Shown here in pieces: positions 20,008 to 30,836 of a DNA stretch of 64,000 bases. Origin of the DNA: Diphasiastrum complanatum (lineage: Eukaryota > Streptophyta > Lycopodiopsida > Lycopodiales > Lycopodiaceae); NCBI GenBank assembly GCA_029204225.1, contig CM055111.1, positions 18,432,668-18,496,667 on the forward strand. The letters are read 5' to 3'. Both the position numbers and the translations under genes were made by a program. The first letter of the stretch is position 1, and every line of letters begins with the position of its first letter. The notes under the pieces were generated by a model. It saw only the letters and a program-made list of their open reading frames with translations. It made no database searches and had not been told where the DNA came from.

Positions 20008-21035
20008 TCACATTTGACTTATTATCTTTTGCAAACATTTGGGTAGAGGATGGTTGAAACTATACTTGATGAAGAATTCCTCCCCAAACCTAATAGATCT
20101 AGTGGCACAGACCATTACATAAGTGCCCTTTACATTCCTAGTAAAACATTCTTCTTTTCCATTGGTGCATTCTTCAAAATCACAATTTGTCAATAGAGGG
20201 TGGCCAATGGAACTATTTATATATGCAGCAATGTTTTCGTGCATATCTGGATGTCCATCATTGTATGTACAATCTGCCCTTGAGATGTTGCCTCCTTGCA
20301 TGCGTTGCTCCTCTAAAGAACAAGCATTTCAATTCAAGCCATATACTTGCATCCTCCATTGGTGATGACACAAAGCATGTCAATCACCCCAATTGTATTG
20401 ATGTCCTGCATATGGCATCAATGTCACAACACTATTTAGAGGGACCTCAATACTACTCAATGCAAAAAGGCCCAAACCAGCCTCAGGAAAGTGTTCACTA
20501 GGCATGATCCTGTACATTCGACCCCAATATGTAGTAAATGGTGTTCCATTTAATGGTAATGGTGATTGGAGTGGCCAACACGAATATCTACCTCTAATGA
20601 AAGTTTTTACTAATGGTTGCAATCTAGGTGGAAGAGAAAGATCAGACAAACAACCTAGAATGTCTTTTGACGCATCAACGGTGTGTAGAAATTTGCAATT
20701 ATCTTTCAAACTAGTCATAGTACGTCCAAGACGTGTTCTCCTTTTTAAAGGGTGGTCAAGTTTGTGGAATCCACGTGGAGTATCGTGGAGGACTCATGTG
20801 CAACATCTAGGATAGGTGTGGTTGGGTGGTAAGAATGTTGTAGAGATTTGGAGACATGGATTGAATCACAAGGCATTGATGACCTAATTATATCATGAAA
20901 GGGGTCATCATCAACAAGAGCATCATCTAAGATCAATGATGATCCAAAATCAATATTCATGTGATTTATCCTATCAATAATATTTTCGATCTCTCTTGCA
21001 ACTCTTTTCCTTGAAACCAACTTATGTTCCTTCTT
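20008..21035 (-). pseudogene. SET-domain-like protein carried by the CACTA-like unit, right copy
   Basis: This copy has the same architecture as 15,252-16,278 and is better preserved in the N-terminal SET part. SLSDLSLPPRLQPLVKTFI leads into FPEAGLGLFALSSIEVPLNS and VVTLMPYAGHQYNWGD in one frame. The C-terminal part reads ENIAAYINSSIGHPLLTNC, CDFEECTNGKEECFTRN, and GTYVMVCATRSIRFGEEFFI then KYSF. Here the GEE motif is intact, but GN of the GN.A motif is EN. Stops replace Trp after NWGD and Ser after YGLN, where the left copy reads through. Because disabling changes differ between copies, the ancestor was probably intact when the unit was duplicated. The chromatin-modification role is inferred from the fold only. 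Confidence 0.6.
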
Positions 21036-21065
21036 CTGCAAAAGTTGAAAATGTTAGATGTATCA

Positions 21066-21209
<144 letters not shown>

Positions 21210-21261
21210 CATGAAACATAAATTAATATATAACACAAATCGTAAACCGGCAGCATGAAAC

Positions 21262-21297
21262 ACACACACGCACACACACAAACACACACACACACAC
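21262..21297 (+). repeat. (CA)n-rich microsatellite
   Basis: An interrupted CA run, the counterpart of (TG)n at 15,085-15,121. Confidence 0.85.
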
Positions 21298-21728
21298 CCT
21301 AAACACACTTCATGAGAACATTATAGAGTGCTAATCAAAACTCCCGAACCACACAATTATATCCTACTCCAAACTGTCACCACATGCTCCCTCCCTGCGG
21401 TGTTTGGGCTTTTTTGTGGAAGTCATCTTCCAACAAAAGCATTTGAACCACGCCTTTAACAGAAGAAAACAATGGCTTCACACCTTCCTAGAATTGGGAG
21501 TGTTGATTACTTTTAACTCTCTCTCCAGTGTTCAGAAAACTTTTTTGAGGTTTTCCTCAAAAATCCCATATCTTAAGGAGTATTCCGACTACTGACAGGG
21601 GATATGCTTCTACTTGCCGGTTTTCCTCTATAAAATCTCAAATTTATCACGTAAAAATTCCTGCAAAATTTTGTAGTTGTCGATTTTGGGAAAAAGATGC
21701 CGGTTCCATTCCTTAAGAATGTCGGCTT

Positions 21729-21731
<3 letters not shown>

Positions 21732-21783
<52 letters not shown>
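21732..21783 (+). repeat. (TC)n microsatellite
   Basis: The counterpart of the (GA)n run at 14,596-14,649, of similar length. Confidence 0.9.
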
Positions 21784-21786
<3 letters not shown>

Positions 21787-22494
21787 GTGAATGAGTCTAT
21801 TACGGATGATTGGATATGGAAATCAAGATAAACTACATCTAATCATTCTATTTGGATTTTTTCTTTTAGAAGCAAGTGAGAGATTAACTTCATCTAATCA
21901 TTCTATTTGGATTTTTCCTTTTAGAAGCAAGTGAGAGATTAACTTCATCTAATTATTCTATTTGGATTTTTCCTTTTAGAAGCAAGTGAGAGATTAACTT
22001 CAAAGTATCGTGGCACTCATCCTATCGATCAATATTTATTGGCCAAACCTTGAAATCTCATAAGGGTCAAAGATTAAAGCATTTCCAAACAAAACTTTAA
22101 AGAGTTTATCTCTCATACTCTTGGATTCTCTGTGTGCACTCTATTGGCCCAAATATGATAGTTGACAATCCTCCTTGACCGAATCCTAAGGCTTTTGCAT
22201 TGTGCGCATGTACATGGTATCTACTCATCATATTCTGGTTGGAACTGGTCCAATAATCCAATTGCAAATCACACAAATTCTTTCAGTGTCATTCAAGTGA
22301 AAATTGACAAATTCTAACATGTGACAAAAATTGACAAAATAGTCTTTGTACATTTAGTGCATTTGCAACCTTATTTGTGATGGAGTGGTGTCTTGGCTTT
22401 CCAAAGAGCAATATACTATATCGCAATCCTCAACCAAATCGGAGTACATCACTATTACAAATAAAAAAATTATGACATAAATCAGTATACATAC

Positions 22495-22656
22495 ATGTGC
22501 TGGATCAATAGGCGGTCTACGTCAACTGATGGAAGAGCTTGAAGATGAACCAGTCAATAGTTGTTCATTATACTTTAGTCTTGCTTGTTCCTTTTTTCTG
22601 TGATAGAGCTCAATTTTTATGTTTTCTCCAAATCATGTGGAGGTACGATAATTTCC
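22495..22656 (-). pseudogene. Second short exon of the SET-side gene, right copy
   Basis: The inverted partner of 13,841-14,002 has identical length and encodes ELYHRKKEQARLKYNEQLL and a serine run. A TGA replaces the first Arg of SRRRPP. It lies 188 bases from the Copia insertion. Confidence 0.4.
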
Positions 22657-22838
22657 CTAGAAATCATAATTCCAATCAAATGTTATTGTAAGAATAGATT
22701 TGCAAGAAAAATTATACACTCATATTCAAATAACAAATAAAGTGCAATTGATGTCAATATCAATAACAATATATACTTGCTATTGCGATCATGAGATGAA
22801 TCGCTATCTGATGATGATGACATCATCGATGACATGTA

Positions 22839-22843
22839 CACAT
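22839..22843 (+). other. Probable target-site duplication of the Copia insertion
   Basis: CACAT precedes the 5' LTR and CACAC (29,276-29,280) follows the 3' LTR. They match at four of five bases, and Copia elements make 5-bp duplications. The difference is a single mutation. Confidence 0.5.
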
Positions 22844-23498
22844 TGTGAAAATTGTCAACATTTCCTAGCTAGTTTGAGGCCTAAATTGGCTAAAATTGTA
22901 AATAGTTTTGGTTCTGGAGTTTTGCACGTGTGAACCAGGCCACAATGTTTTTATTTACTGTATTTTTTCAGTATGATGAAGTGTCAAACTTCATACCCTT
23001 CAAAATGAGACCATTTTGATGTATTTTGGTCATATAAGCCATTTTTAGCTATTTTTCCTATATAGGGAATATCTAGGGTCAAGTACCTTCTAGAGAGAGG
23101 AGAGAGAGTCATCTTCCTCATCCATAAATAGTAGGGAAGTCGTGGAGAACAGGTTGGAGAAACCTTTTGTATGCTTCATTGAGATCAATAGATCATTGTC
23201 ATTGTTTCTTCCTCCATTGAGAGCATTGTTGTGTGTATTGTCTTCAAGCTATTGTGTATGATCTTAGGTGCTATCCAAAAGTGATAGGCTGATGTATTAT
23301 GGACTGTATAATGCTATTTTGGGCCGCACTTGATGTTTATGGAAGTTTCCATTTGTGATAAATGCTTTTTGATCAAGTTCTTTGCATTCTAGGTAGCATA
23401 GAATGTGTTGCCAATTCCTAGCTTATGTAGTTTGGAGTGCAAGCATTCAAGCCAATGATCTTGGAGTTTAGATCCACTTAGGATCTGTATTTTTCACA
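22844..23498 (+). repeat. Copia 5' LTR
   Basis: It starts TGTGAAAATTGTCAACATTT and ends ATCTGTATTTTTCACA. A CATAAATAG string at about 23,121 is in the position expected for a TATA box. It differs from the 3' LTR at, for example, TTGCACGTG against CACACGTG. Confidence 0.95.
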
Positions 23499-23511
23499 TG
23501 GTATCAGAGCT
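23499..23511 (+). other. Primer-binding site (initiator tRNA-Met)
   Basis: TGGTATCAGAGCT directly follows the LTR end and is the standard plant iMet primer site for reverse transcription. Confidence 0.95.
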
Positions 23512-24670
23512 GGTTGGCTTCTATTTACAGTAAGTATTCCATTTTTGGTGATATTTGGATGTTTGATCAAGTTCTAGCATGATTTTGCATTGCTTTGTTG
23601 ATCAAATCTTACTAACCTTTGTTTTGTGAGTTGAACTTATGGATCAAAAGCATATTTCAGGTCTATTGAAGATCAGAGGCTGAAAAGAAACTATTTTGGA
23701 TCAGATCATAACACCTAATCATTTGTGATTGTGAGGCTTGTGCATATTCAATACTAACAATGTTCTTTTCAATCCTATTGTTGACAATCTCCATTCTTGG
23801 ATGAACACTCTCCTTAAGTGGATGAAACTTCTCCTTAAGTGGATGACAAATGCTCTTTTGAGTGAGTTGTAATTCTCCTAAAGGCTGAGCAAAGCTCCCA
23901 TTTGGATGAAAGATCCCCTTTTTTGGGTGAACATATTGTAAGCTCCATTGTGAAGAGCATATTGTAAAGATTGTCATCAATTTTGGCATAATTTTTGGTG
24001 TACTTTGTTGAGCATGTAAGTAACTCTCCTTATGTAATTTGATTGGAGCATTTGCTGGAAGGTGTTAACCATTATGCAAGTGTGTTTTCAGGTTCTTAAC
24101 AGGCTGAGGAACATTCTCATGTGAAGTGATCTTAGATCTACATCTAAACACCAAGATTTGACAAGATAGTGAAGCTAGTCTTGTGATTCACTAAGTGTGC
24201 TCATTCATTCACCTCTAAATCTTGTATTTATCACTTGCTGGAGTTTATAAACTTTTAGAAGTGTGGTTTACATGTGGTTTTACAGGTTGAATCAATATCT
24301 TAGTGTGTTGATCATATGTTGATCAAGTTTGTTCATTACTAGGTAATCTTGGCATCCTAGTTTTGGGTATTTTCTAAGAATGCAAGTAACTCTTCACACC
24401 ATAACTTGATTTGGTCACTTGCTGGAAAGTTTGAGAGCTTAAGCAAGAGTGTGTTCAGGTTGGTTTGATTTTGTAATCCATTCTTAGTGTGTGCAAAGTG
24501 TTGCATGTGTTTCAATCTTCCTTTCTATGCTTGGAAACCATCTAGGTTCAAGATAGAATTGTTTTAGGGTCCTAAATCTTCATAGATCTCTTTATCTATC
24601 ATTTGTTGAGAGAAAAGTGAGTGCTAAGTGCTTTAGGACAAAACCTAAAAGTTGAAGAAACATTAGAATC
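23512..24670 (+). other. Long untranslated leader of the Copia element
   Basis: This is 1.16 kb with no credible coding sequence. It holds a short tandem repeat near 23,795-23,850 (TTAAGTGGATGAA-type units). Three loose copies of a segment with CTTGCTGGA and GTGTTCAGGTT landmarks lie between about 24,040 and 24,470. The packaging signal would be expected here. Confidence 0.6.
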
Positions 24671-26032
24671 ATGGCTTCCAATGGTGGGATCATGCTAGAG
24701 TCTAGTGAAAGGTTGAGTTCATCAAACTACTCTACTTGGAAAGTGAGGATGGAGTCCTTACTTGAGTTGAATGAACTCATGGACATAGTTGCAGAAATTG
24801 AAGAGAGACCTCTCACACTTCAAGAGCAACAAAGTTTTGATAAGAAGGCCAAAAGGGCTCTTCATATCATTAAAATGAATGTTACAAATGAACTTCTCAA
24901 GGAAGTTGGAAAGTGTCAAAGTGCAAGTGAGGCATGGAATGCCTTAAAGAAGCTCTTTGAATCAAAGTCCACATCTAGGGTATTGACCCTAAGGAGACAA
25001 ATATTTTCTAGTAGGCAAAGAGAGGGTGAAAGTGCTCATGCATTTATCTTGAGAGTTAAGTCCCTAAGTGATGATTTAGCATGCATTGATGAGAACATAA
25101 AAGATGGTGAAATAGTCCAAGTTATGTTGAATGGTTTGCTAAATGAACATGCTAACCTTGTGCAAAGTTTTGCCATTCAAAGAGTCTTGCCAAGTGTGGT
25201 TGACTTGCAAGAAATCTTATTGGCTGAAGAACATAGGTTGCAATCAAAGCTTGATGGTGCATCCTTGCAAGGTGGAGGTGAAGAGGCTTTCTTCACAAAA
25301 GGCAAATTCAAGGGCAAAGGTAAAGGCAAAGGGAAATGGTCCAAAGGTGGTAACTTTGATCATGATGATCACTCTTCCTCTTCCTCTTCTACTAAGAACA
25401 ATAAGTCAAAGTTCAAGTGCTTTTATTGTGGGATAAAAGGTCATTTTGCAAATGAATGTTATAAGAAGAAAAGAGAACAAGGAGAGAGGCAAGGAAATCT
25501 TACAATAGATGAGGAAGAACATAACACATGTGAATCACTTGTTATGACTTCAAGTTTGTTAGCCAACATAGATGATAATGATCCTTGGTGGATTGATAGT
25601 GGAGCCTCATCTCACATGACAAGACATAAGGAATACTTTACATCCTTATTGTCTTATGAGGGAGAAGGTAACATCATCTACACTGCAAATGATGGTCAAT
25701 GTGACATCAAAGGCATAGGCACTATTCCTATTTCCCTTTCAACAAATAGGAAAGCAAATCTTGAAAATGTTTTGTACATTCCTTCAATCACTAAGAATTT
25801 GCTTAGTGTAAGTCAAATGATTGACAAAGGACTTGATGTGGAGTTCATTGGAGATGCATGTTTGATAAGTAAATGTGGATCCTTGATTGCTCAAGGTAGG
25901 AGGCATGGTAAACTTTTCAAGCTTGATGCATGTGTGATCTCTAATCATGAAGGATGTATGGCTAGGGAGCAATTGACAAACCAAGAAGTTTGGCACAAGA
26001 GGTTGGGCCATCCCAACTTCAAATCTTTGTAG
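24671..26032 (+). CDS. Copia gag and protease, ended by in-frame TAG
   Basis: 453 codons. Residues 1-200 form the Gag (UBN2-type) region, with SNYSTWKVRMESLLE near the start. A Lys/Gly-rich segment follows. A zinc knuckle, CFYCGIKGHFANEC, lies at about 250-263. The aspartic protease motif, WWIDSGASSHMT, lies at about 306-317. The GAG-pre-integrase domain ends with WHKRLGHPNFKSL. The TAG at 26,030-26,032 is in the same frame as the downstream pol, where related elements read on. It is therefore a point nonsense mutation or, less likely, a readthrough codon. The ATG at 24,671 begins the usual short hydrophilic Copia Gag N-terminus. Confidence 0.9.
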   Translation: MASNGGIMLESSERLSSSNYSTWKVRMESLLELNELMDIVAEIEERPLTLQEQQSFDKKAKRALHIIKMNVTNELLKEVGKCQSASEAWNALKKLFESKSTSRVLTLRRQIFSSRQREGESAHAFILRVKSLSDDLACIDENIKDGEIVQVMLNGLLNEHANLVQSFAIQRVLPSVVDLQEILLAEEHRLQSKLDGASLQGGGEEAFFTKGKFKGKGKGKGKWSKGGNFDHDDHSSSSSSTKNNKSKFKCFYCGIKGHFANECYKKKREQGERQGNLTIDEEEHNTCESLVMTSSLLANIDDNDPWWIDSGASSHMTRHKEYFTSLLSYEGEGNIIYTANDGQCDIKGIGTIPISLSTNRKANLENVLYIPSITKNLLSVSQMIDKGLDVEFIGDACLISKCGSLIAQGRRHGKLFKLDACVISNHEGCMAREQLTNQEVWHKRLGHPNFKSL

Positions 26033-26035
26033 GTA

Positions 26036-28624
26036 ATGGCAAATAAAGAGCTTGTTCTTGGTCTCCCTAAAAGTCTTGTTGCAAACAATAGTGTTTGTGA
26101 ACATTGTGCCTTGTCCAAATCTCATAGACTTGCTTATTCTAGATCTACTTCTAGATCTAAAGAAGCTTTTCAACTTGTGCATTCTGATATTCATTCTTCT
26201 AGTACAACTAGCAATGGTGGGGCAAAGATGTATGCAACTTTCATTGATGACTTTAGTAGGTATACTTGGATCTATCTTCTTAAAAGTAAGGATGAAGTGT
26301 TTGCTGCATTTGTCAAGTTCAAGAATGAAATGGAAAACCAATTCAATACAAAGATCAAATGCTTAAGATCTGATAATGGAGGGGAATACACCTCAAATAG
26401 GTTCAAAGACTTTTGTATAGCACATGGGATTAAGAGGGAGATGTCTAGTCCTAGGACTCCACAACAGAATGGAGTGGCCGAGAGGAAGAATAGAACCCTT
26501 TTTGAATGTGCCAAGGCAATGAGACTACATGCTAATCTTGCTAAGTCTTTTTGGGGGGAAGCTTTAGCATGTGCTAACTATCTATGTAATAGATGGACAA
26601 GTGCTTCCTTGGATGGTAAAACTCCTCATGAGGTTCTTTATGGTAGAAGGCCGAGTGTCAAGCATTGTAGGATCTTTGGATGTACATGTTTTGTCAATAT
26701 CACACTTGATGATAGAACTAAAGAAGATCCTTCATCAAAGAAGGGTGTGTTTGTTGGCTATAGTGAAGTAAGCAAGGCTTACAAAGTGTACATTCCTTCT
26801 ACAAAGAAAGTTGTCATAAGTAGGGATGTCATCTTTCATGAAGAGAATGTTTCCAATGTTGTTGATGTTGATGTTGATGTGCCTACTAATCATCATGATG
26901 TGCAAGATGTCTTGGATGAAGATGGAGATGCCACTCCAAAGCAAACTTCAAGGAAGACTCAAAGGCAAAGGGCTAAGCCATCAAGGCTAACCTATGATGA
27001 AAAAGGAAAGCAAGTGGTGGACAACTCTAACTTTGCTTTTCTTACCTCTTTTGATGAACCAACTTGTGTAGGTGAAGCAATTCAAAAGAAGGAATGGATC
27101 CAAGCCATGGATCATGAGCATCAAGCACTCATCAAAAGCAACACATGGAGGTTGGTAAAGCTTCCAAAGGACAAGAAGGCAATTGGTTGTAAGTGGATCT
27201 TCAAGATCAAGACAAATCAAGATGGATCAATCAACAAGTACAAGGCAAGGTTGGTGGCAAAGGGGTATGCTCAAGAATATGGTATTGACTATGATGAGAC
27301 CTTTGCACCCGTGGCAAAGATGGTAACTATTCGAATCCTAATCTCTCTTGCAACTCTTTATGATTGGGATATGTGGCAAATGGATGTTACTAATGCCTTC
27401 TTGAATGGTGATCTTGAAGAAGATATTTACATGGAGCAACCCGAGGGCTATGTTTCACATGGTGAGCCTAATCATGTGTGCTATCTCCAAAAGAGTTTGT
27501 ATGGGCTAAAGCAAGCACCAAGGAGTTGGTATGCTAAGCTCAATTCCTTCTTACTTTCTCAAAACTTTGTTATGAGTGAGTATGATCATTCTCTCTACTT
27601 TAGATTGAATGAAAATGATATCACTTTACTTTTGATCTATGTTGATGACATTATCTTAAGTGGTGGTAACAATCTAGATATAGATGAAATCAAGATGGCA
27701 CTCAAAAGAGAGTTTGAAATTCAAGATCTTGGTAAACTTCATTATATCTTAGGAATAGAGATTATTAGAACTTCTAAATCTACATTCATATGTCAAGAAA
27801 AGTATGTTAACTCTATTCTAAAAAGGTTTCATATGGAAGATTGTAAAGTTGTTTCTACTCCTATGGAATCAAATGTAAAGCTAACTACAAGAAGTAATGA
27901 AAGATCCTTCAAGGACATTACTCTCTATAGAAAGCTAATAGGATCTCTTATATGGTTAACCATCACAAGACCTGATCTAAGCTTTGTGGTTGGTAAACTA
28001 AGTCAATTTATGCAAGATCCTAGTGAGGCTCATTGGAAGCTAGGAAAGAGAGTACTTAGATACATCTCGGGATCTAGAGATTTTGGCATCTTGTATGGAG
28101 GTACTGCACCTAACCTTTGTGGATTTTCAGATTCAGATTTTGCAGGTGATCAAATGGATAGGAAGTCAACAAGTGCCTTTGCAATCTATCTTGGAGATGG
28201 AGTGGTCTCATGGCTATCAAAGAAGCAACCAACTATCTCTCTATCTTCCACCGAAGCCGAGTACAAGGCATTAACAACATGCACCAAGGAGATTCTTTGG
28301 ATCAAGAGGATGTTATTGGATCTTCACTTGCTGGAACCAGAGAAGACTCCAATCATACTTTGTGATAACCTTTCAGCCCAAAGCTTGGCAAGCAATCCTG
28401 TTTTTCATGCAAGGAGCAAGCACATTGAGATTGCTCACCATTTTGTGAGAGATCAAGTCATTGCCAAAGAGGTGGAGCTTCAACATGTCTCTTCAAAGGA
28501 GTGTGTGGCTGATATCTTCACCAAACCATTGGGAAAGGACCTATATTTAATGCATAGATCTAATCTTGGAATGTGCTCAAAGACTATGTTGAAACTAGCA
28601 TCCAATGTTGAAGAGGGAGTGTGA
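26036..28624 (+). CDS. Copia integrase, reverse transcriptase and RNase H
   Basis: 862 codons in the same frame as gag-protease. Integrase: zinc-binding CEHC; catalytic D in FIDDFSRYTW, D in RSDNGGEYTS and E in NGVAERKNRTL, all present. A linker ends RLTYDEKGKQV. Reverse transcriptase: WQMDVTNAFLNGDLEEDIYM (about 446) and YVDDIIL (about 535). RNase H: GFSDSDFAGD (about 695), SSTEAEYKAL (about 737), and the C-terminal DIFTKPLG. No other stop is seen, so enzymes appear intact apart from separation from gag by the TAG. The ATG at 26,036 is the first after the stop and is not a family start. The stop lies at the first bases of the 3' LTR. Confidence 0.92.
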   Translation: MANKELVLGLPKSLVANNSVCEHCALSKSHRLAYSRSTSRSKEAFQLVHSDIHSSSTTSNGGAKMYATFIDDFSRYTWIYLLKSKDEVFAAFVKFKNEMENQFNTKIKCLRSDNGGEYTSNRFKDFCIAHGIKREMSSPRTPQQNGVAERKNRTLFECAKAMRLHANLAKSFWGEALACANYLCNRWTSASLDGKTPHEVLYGRRPSVKHCRIFGCTCFVNITLDDRTKEDPSSKKGVFVGYSEVSKAYKVYIPSTKKVVISRDVIFHEENVSNVVDVDVDVPTNHHDVQDVLDEDGDATPKQTSRKTQRQRAKPSRLTYDEKGKQVVDNSNFAFLTSFDEPTCVGEAIQKKEWIQAMDHEHQALIKSNTWRLVKLPKDKKAIGCKWIFKIKTNQDGSINKYKARLVAKGYAQEYGIDYDETFAPVAKMVTIRILISLATLYDWDMWQMDVTNAFLNGDLEEDIYMEQPEGYVSHGEPNHVCYLQKSLYGLKQAPRSWYAKLNSFLLSQNFVMSEYDHSLYFRLNENDITLLLIYVDDIILSGGNNLDIDEIKMALKREFEIQDLGKLHYILGIEIIRTSKSTFICQEKYVNSILKRFHMEDCKVVSTPMESNVKLTTRSNERSFKDITLYRKLIGSLIWLTITRPDLSFVVGKLSQFMQDPSEAHWKLGKRVLRYISGSRDFGILYGGTAPNLCGFSDSDFAGDQMDRKSTSAFAIYLGDGVVSWLSKKQPTISLSSTEAEYKALTTCTKEILWIKRMLLDLHLLEPEKTPIILCDNLSAQSLASNPVFHARSKHIEIAHHFVRDQVIAKEVELQHVSSKECVADIFTKPLGKDLYLMHRSNLGMCSKTMLKLASNVEEGV
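28609..28619 (+). other. Polypurine tract
   Basis: GAAGAGGGAG immediately before the 3' LTR primes plus-strand synthesis. It lies inside the last codons of pol. Confidence 0.85.
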
Positions 28625-29275
28625 AAATTGTCAACATTTCCTAGCTAGTTTGAGGCCTAAATTGGCTAAAATTGTAAATAGTTTTGGTTCTGGAGTTTCA
28701 CACGTGTGAACCAGGCCACAATGTTTTTATTTACTGTATTTTTTCAGTATGATGAAGTGTCAAACTTCATACCCTTCAAAATGAGACCATTTTGATGTAT
28801 TTTGGTCATATAAGCCATTTTTAGCTATTTTTCCTATATAGGGAATATCTAGGGTCAAGTACCTTCTAGAGAGAGGAGAGAGAGTCATCTTCCTCATCCA
28901 TAAATAGTAGGGAAGTCGTGGAGAACAGGTTGGAGAAACCTTTTGTATGCTTCATTGAGATCAATAGATCATTGTCATTGTTTCTTCCTCCATTGAGAGC
29001 ATTGTTGTGTGTATTGTCTTCAAGCTATTGTGTATGATCTTAGGTGCTTTCCAAAAAGTGGTAGGCTGATGTATTATGGACTATATAATGCTATTTTGGG
29101 CCGCACTTGATGTTTATGGAAGTTTCCATTTGTGATAAATGCTTTTTGATCAAGTTCTTTGCATTATAGGTAGCATAGAATGTGTTGCCAATTCCTAGCT
29201 TATGTAGTTTGGAGTGCAAGCATTCAAGCCAATGATCTTGGAGTTTAGATCCACTTAGGATCTGTATTTTTCACA
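28620..29275 (+). repeat. Copia 3' LTR
   Basis: A 656-base copy of the 5' LTR. It ends CACA followed by CACAC, the likely target duplication. Confidence 0.95.
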
Positions 29276-29280
29276 CACAC

Positions 29281-29760
29281 TGTAGCCAGCTACTCTATAC
29301 CACATCATAAGTAGTCATTATGAGACTGTATGTACTGAACAAATATAATAAAATTTGTTAAAGACATGCCAACATCTAATCCATGTATATTCTAGTTATG
29401 CTTAATGTAAATCTAATATTCTAGTAACATTGCTACCAATTTGACATAATATTATGTCATAAAATCTTAAAAAACTTGTCAAATTACTTGTTTAATAATA
29501 ATATGTACTATTTCTTATCTCCTGATTTTGTCTTGTATGTCAAATCTCAAGAAAAATAAAATTTATAACAATATAAAACTAGTTTTAACAATTAAATACT
29601 ACCATAATGATCTTTGAATTGATTTTTTTATGTTCCATCATATTAAAAAATATATTTTATGTAAAATCCTACAGTAAAATATTTTCATAAAATCTAGAAA
29701 AGATTATGATAGTGAGATTGTTAATTTTTTTTATTACTAAACTATGTTTTTTTGTTGAAT
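29281..29760. other. Right-unit spacer resumed after the Copia insertion
   Basis: AT-rich with no gene. It matches 13,311-13,700 in reverse complement. Confidence 0.5.
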
Positions 29761-29764
29761 GTAG

Positions 29765-30141
29765 CTTAGTGATTTTGGAAGAGACATGACCACCACGTAG
29801 TACAAACAAGGTTTTGATCATGGATATGTCGGCCTTAAGACTTTTATGGAATCCCATGGATTGTTTTCAATCGTAAACTCTTAACCCTTATTGTTTCGTG
29901 ATTGTTTACTTTGTGGTTTACAAGTAAGTTTAATTTCAATTTAATTGAATCTTTCGATTCTATTTTGTAGAGAGGCTCTAGAACTTCAAGCGTTCGTGAT
30001 GTGGAAGAAAGTGTGGAAAATATTGAGGAGCAAAATGTGGAAGAGAACATGAATGAGAGCGATGGGGAGTTTGAAGATGGGGACACCAACGTACACCTAC
30101 AAGACGAAGGAAGTGAGGAGGGAGGAAGTGATGATGAGTAG
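29765..30141 (+). pseudogene. Acidic-tailed gene, last two exons, right copy
   Basis: Exon 29,971-30,141 follows acceptor TATTTTGTAG|. It encodes 56 residues, highly acidic (SVRDVEESVENIEEQNVEEN, then GSEEGGSDDE), to a TAG. The preceding exon (about 29,765-29,923, donor CAAG|TAAGT) reads FDHGYVGLKAFMESHGLF after an in-frame stop. The protein end looks like a nuclear or DNA-transposon-encoded product, but I cannot name the family. It shares strand with the transposase fragment at 31.4 kb and could belong to the same element. Confidence 0.45.
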
Positions 30142-30474
30142 AGTTTTTAAATTAAATGTAAGGCCTTGTAGAAGGCAATGTATGAAGGGAGAATTTATTC
30201 TCTCATAAATGTACTTTTTTTTAAATCAATCAATATAATGTTTTGGCACCACATCATTCTTGCAAAAATTTTGAATGCATATATTTTTAATTCATGAATG
30301 AAAATGTATAGTCTATTGAATGCAAATGTATTTATTGATGTATTCAATGCAATGTATAGTCTATTTATTGCACATCTATGGAATGCAAATGTACCTATTG
30401 ATGAATTCAATGTAATGTATCTATTTTAGCACATGATTTGCATGGCAAATGAATCAAAATAAATGTGAGTTTAC

Positions 30475-30584
30475 CTTTAATATTGTATCTCCATTGTTTT
30501 TAATCTTTGCTTTTCCTTTTGCATGCACTTGATCTTTCAATCCTGTGCAATGAAAGCTCTTTTTTTCATTTTTCATATCCAAGC
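30475..30584 (-). pseudogene. Short conserved exon of the SET-side gene, right copy
   Basis: The inverted partner of 12,460-12,569 has the same 110-base length and the same acceptor and donor. It encodes LDMKNEKKSFHCTGLKDQVH and AKGKAKIKNNGDTILK. Conservation of splice sites between diverged copies supports a real exon. Confidence 0.45.
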
Positions 30585-30836
30585 CTACATCACAAACAAA
30601 AAAGATCCTAAAACATATGATCACAAAACACATACTATTAACATCCATCAATGAACTAAAAATCCTAAACACTATCAATCTTCTCACTCACATTCATCCC
30701 CATCTCATCTTCACTCCCATCTATACTCTCTTTTTCTCTCTCACACACAACAAAAAGAGGAAGTCGACCTCTAGTTTAGGAGCGAACCACATTTTGGTTT
30801 GCACCAAATGTTTTTTTTTTTGGGTCAAAAAAGTCT

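Larger units (their letters stand above)
22844..29275 (+). mobile_element. Complete Copia LTR retrotransposon inserted in the right CACTA-like unit
   Basis: The element is 6,432 bases. It has LTRs of about 655 bases at 22,844-23,498 and 28,620-29,275, both TGTG...CACA and differing at only about seven positions by eye. It has a tRNA-iMet primer site, a polypurine tract, and a gag-pol frame interrupted by one TAG. The LTR similarity means it inserted long after the inverted CACTA-like units formed, since those units differ much more from each other. The domain order protease-integrase-RT-RNase H is the Copia order. Confidence 0.95.

Noticed and set aside
25784-26341. 185-codon minus-strand frame
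   Set aside because: Antisense shadow of the Copia gag-pol frame.
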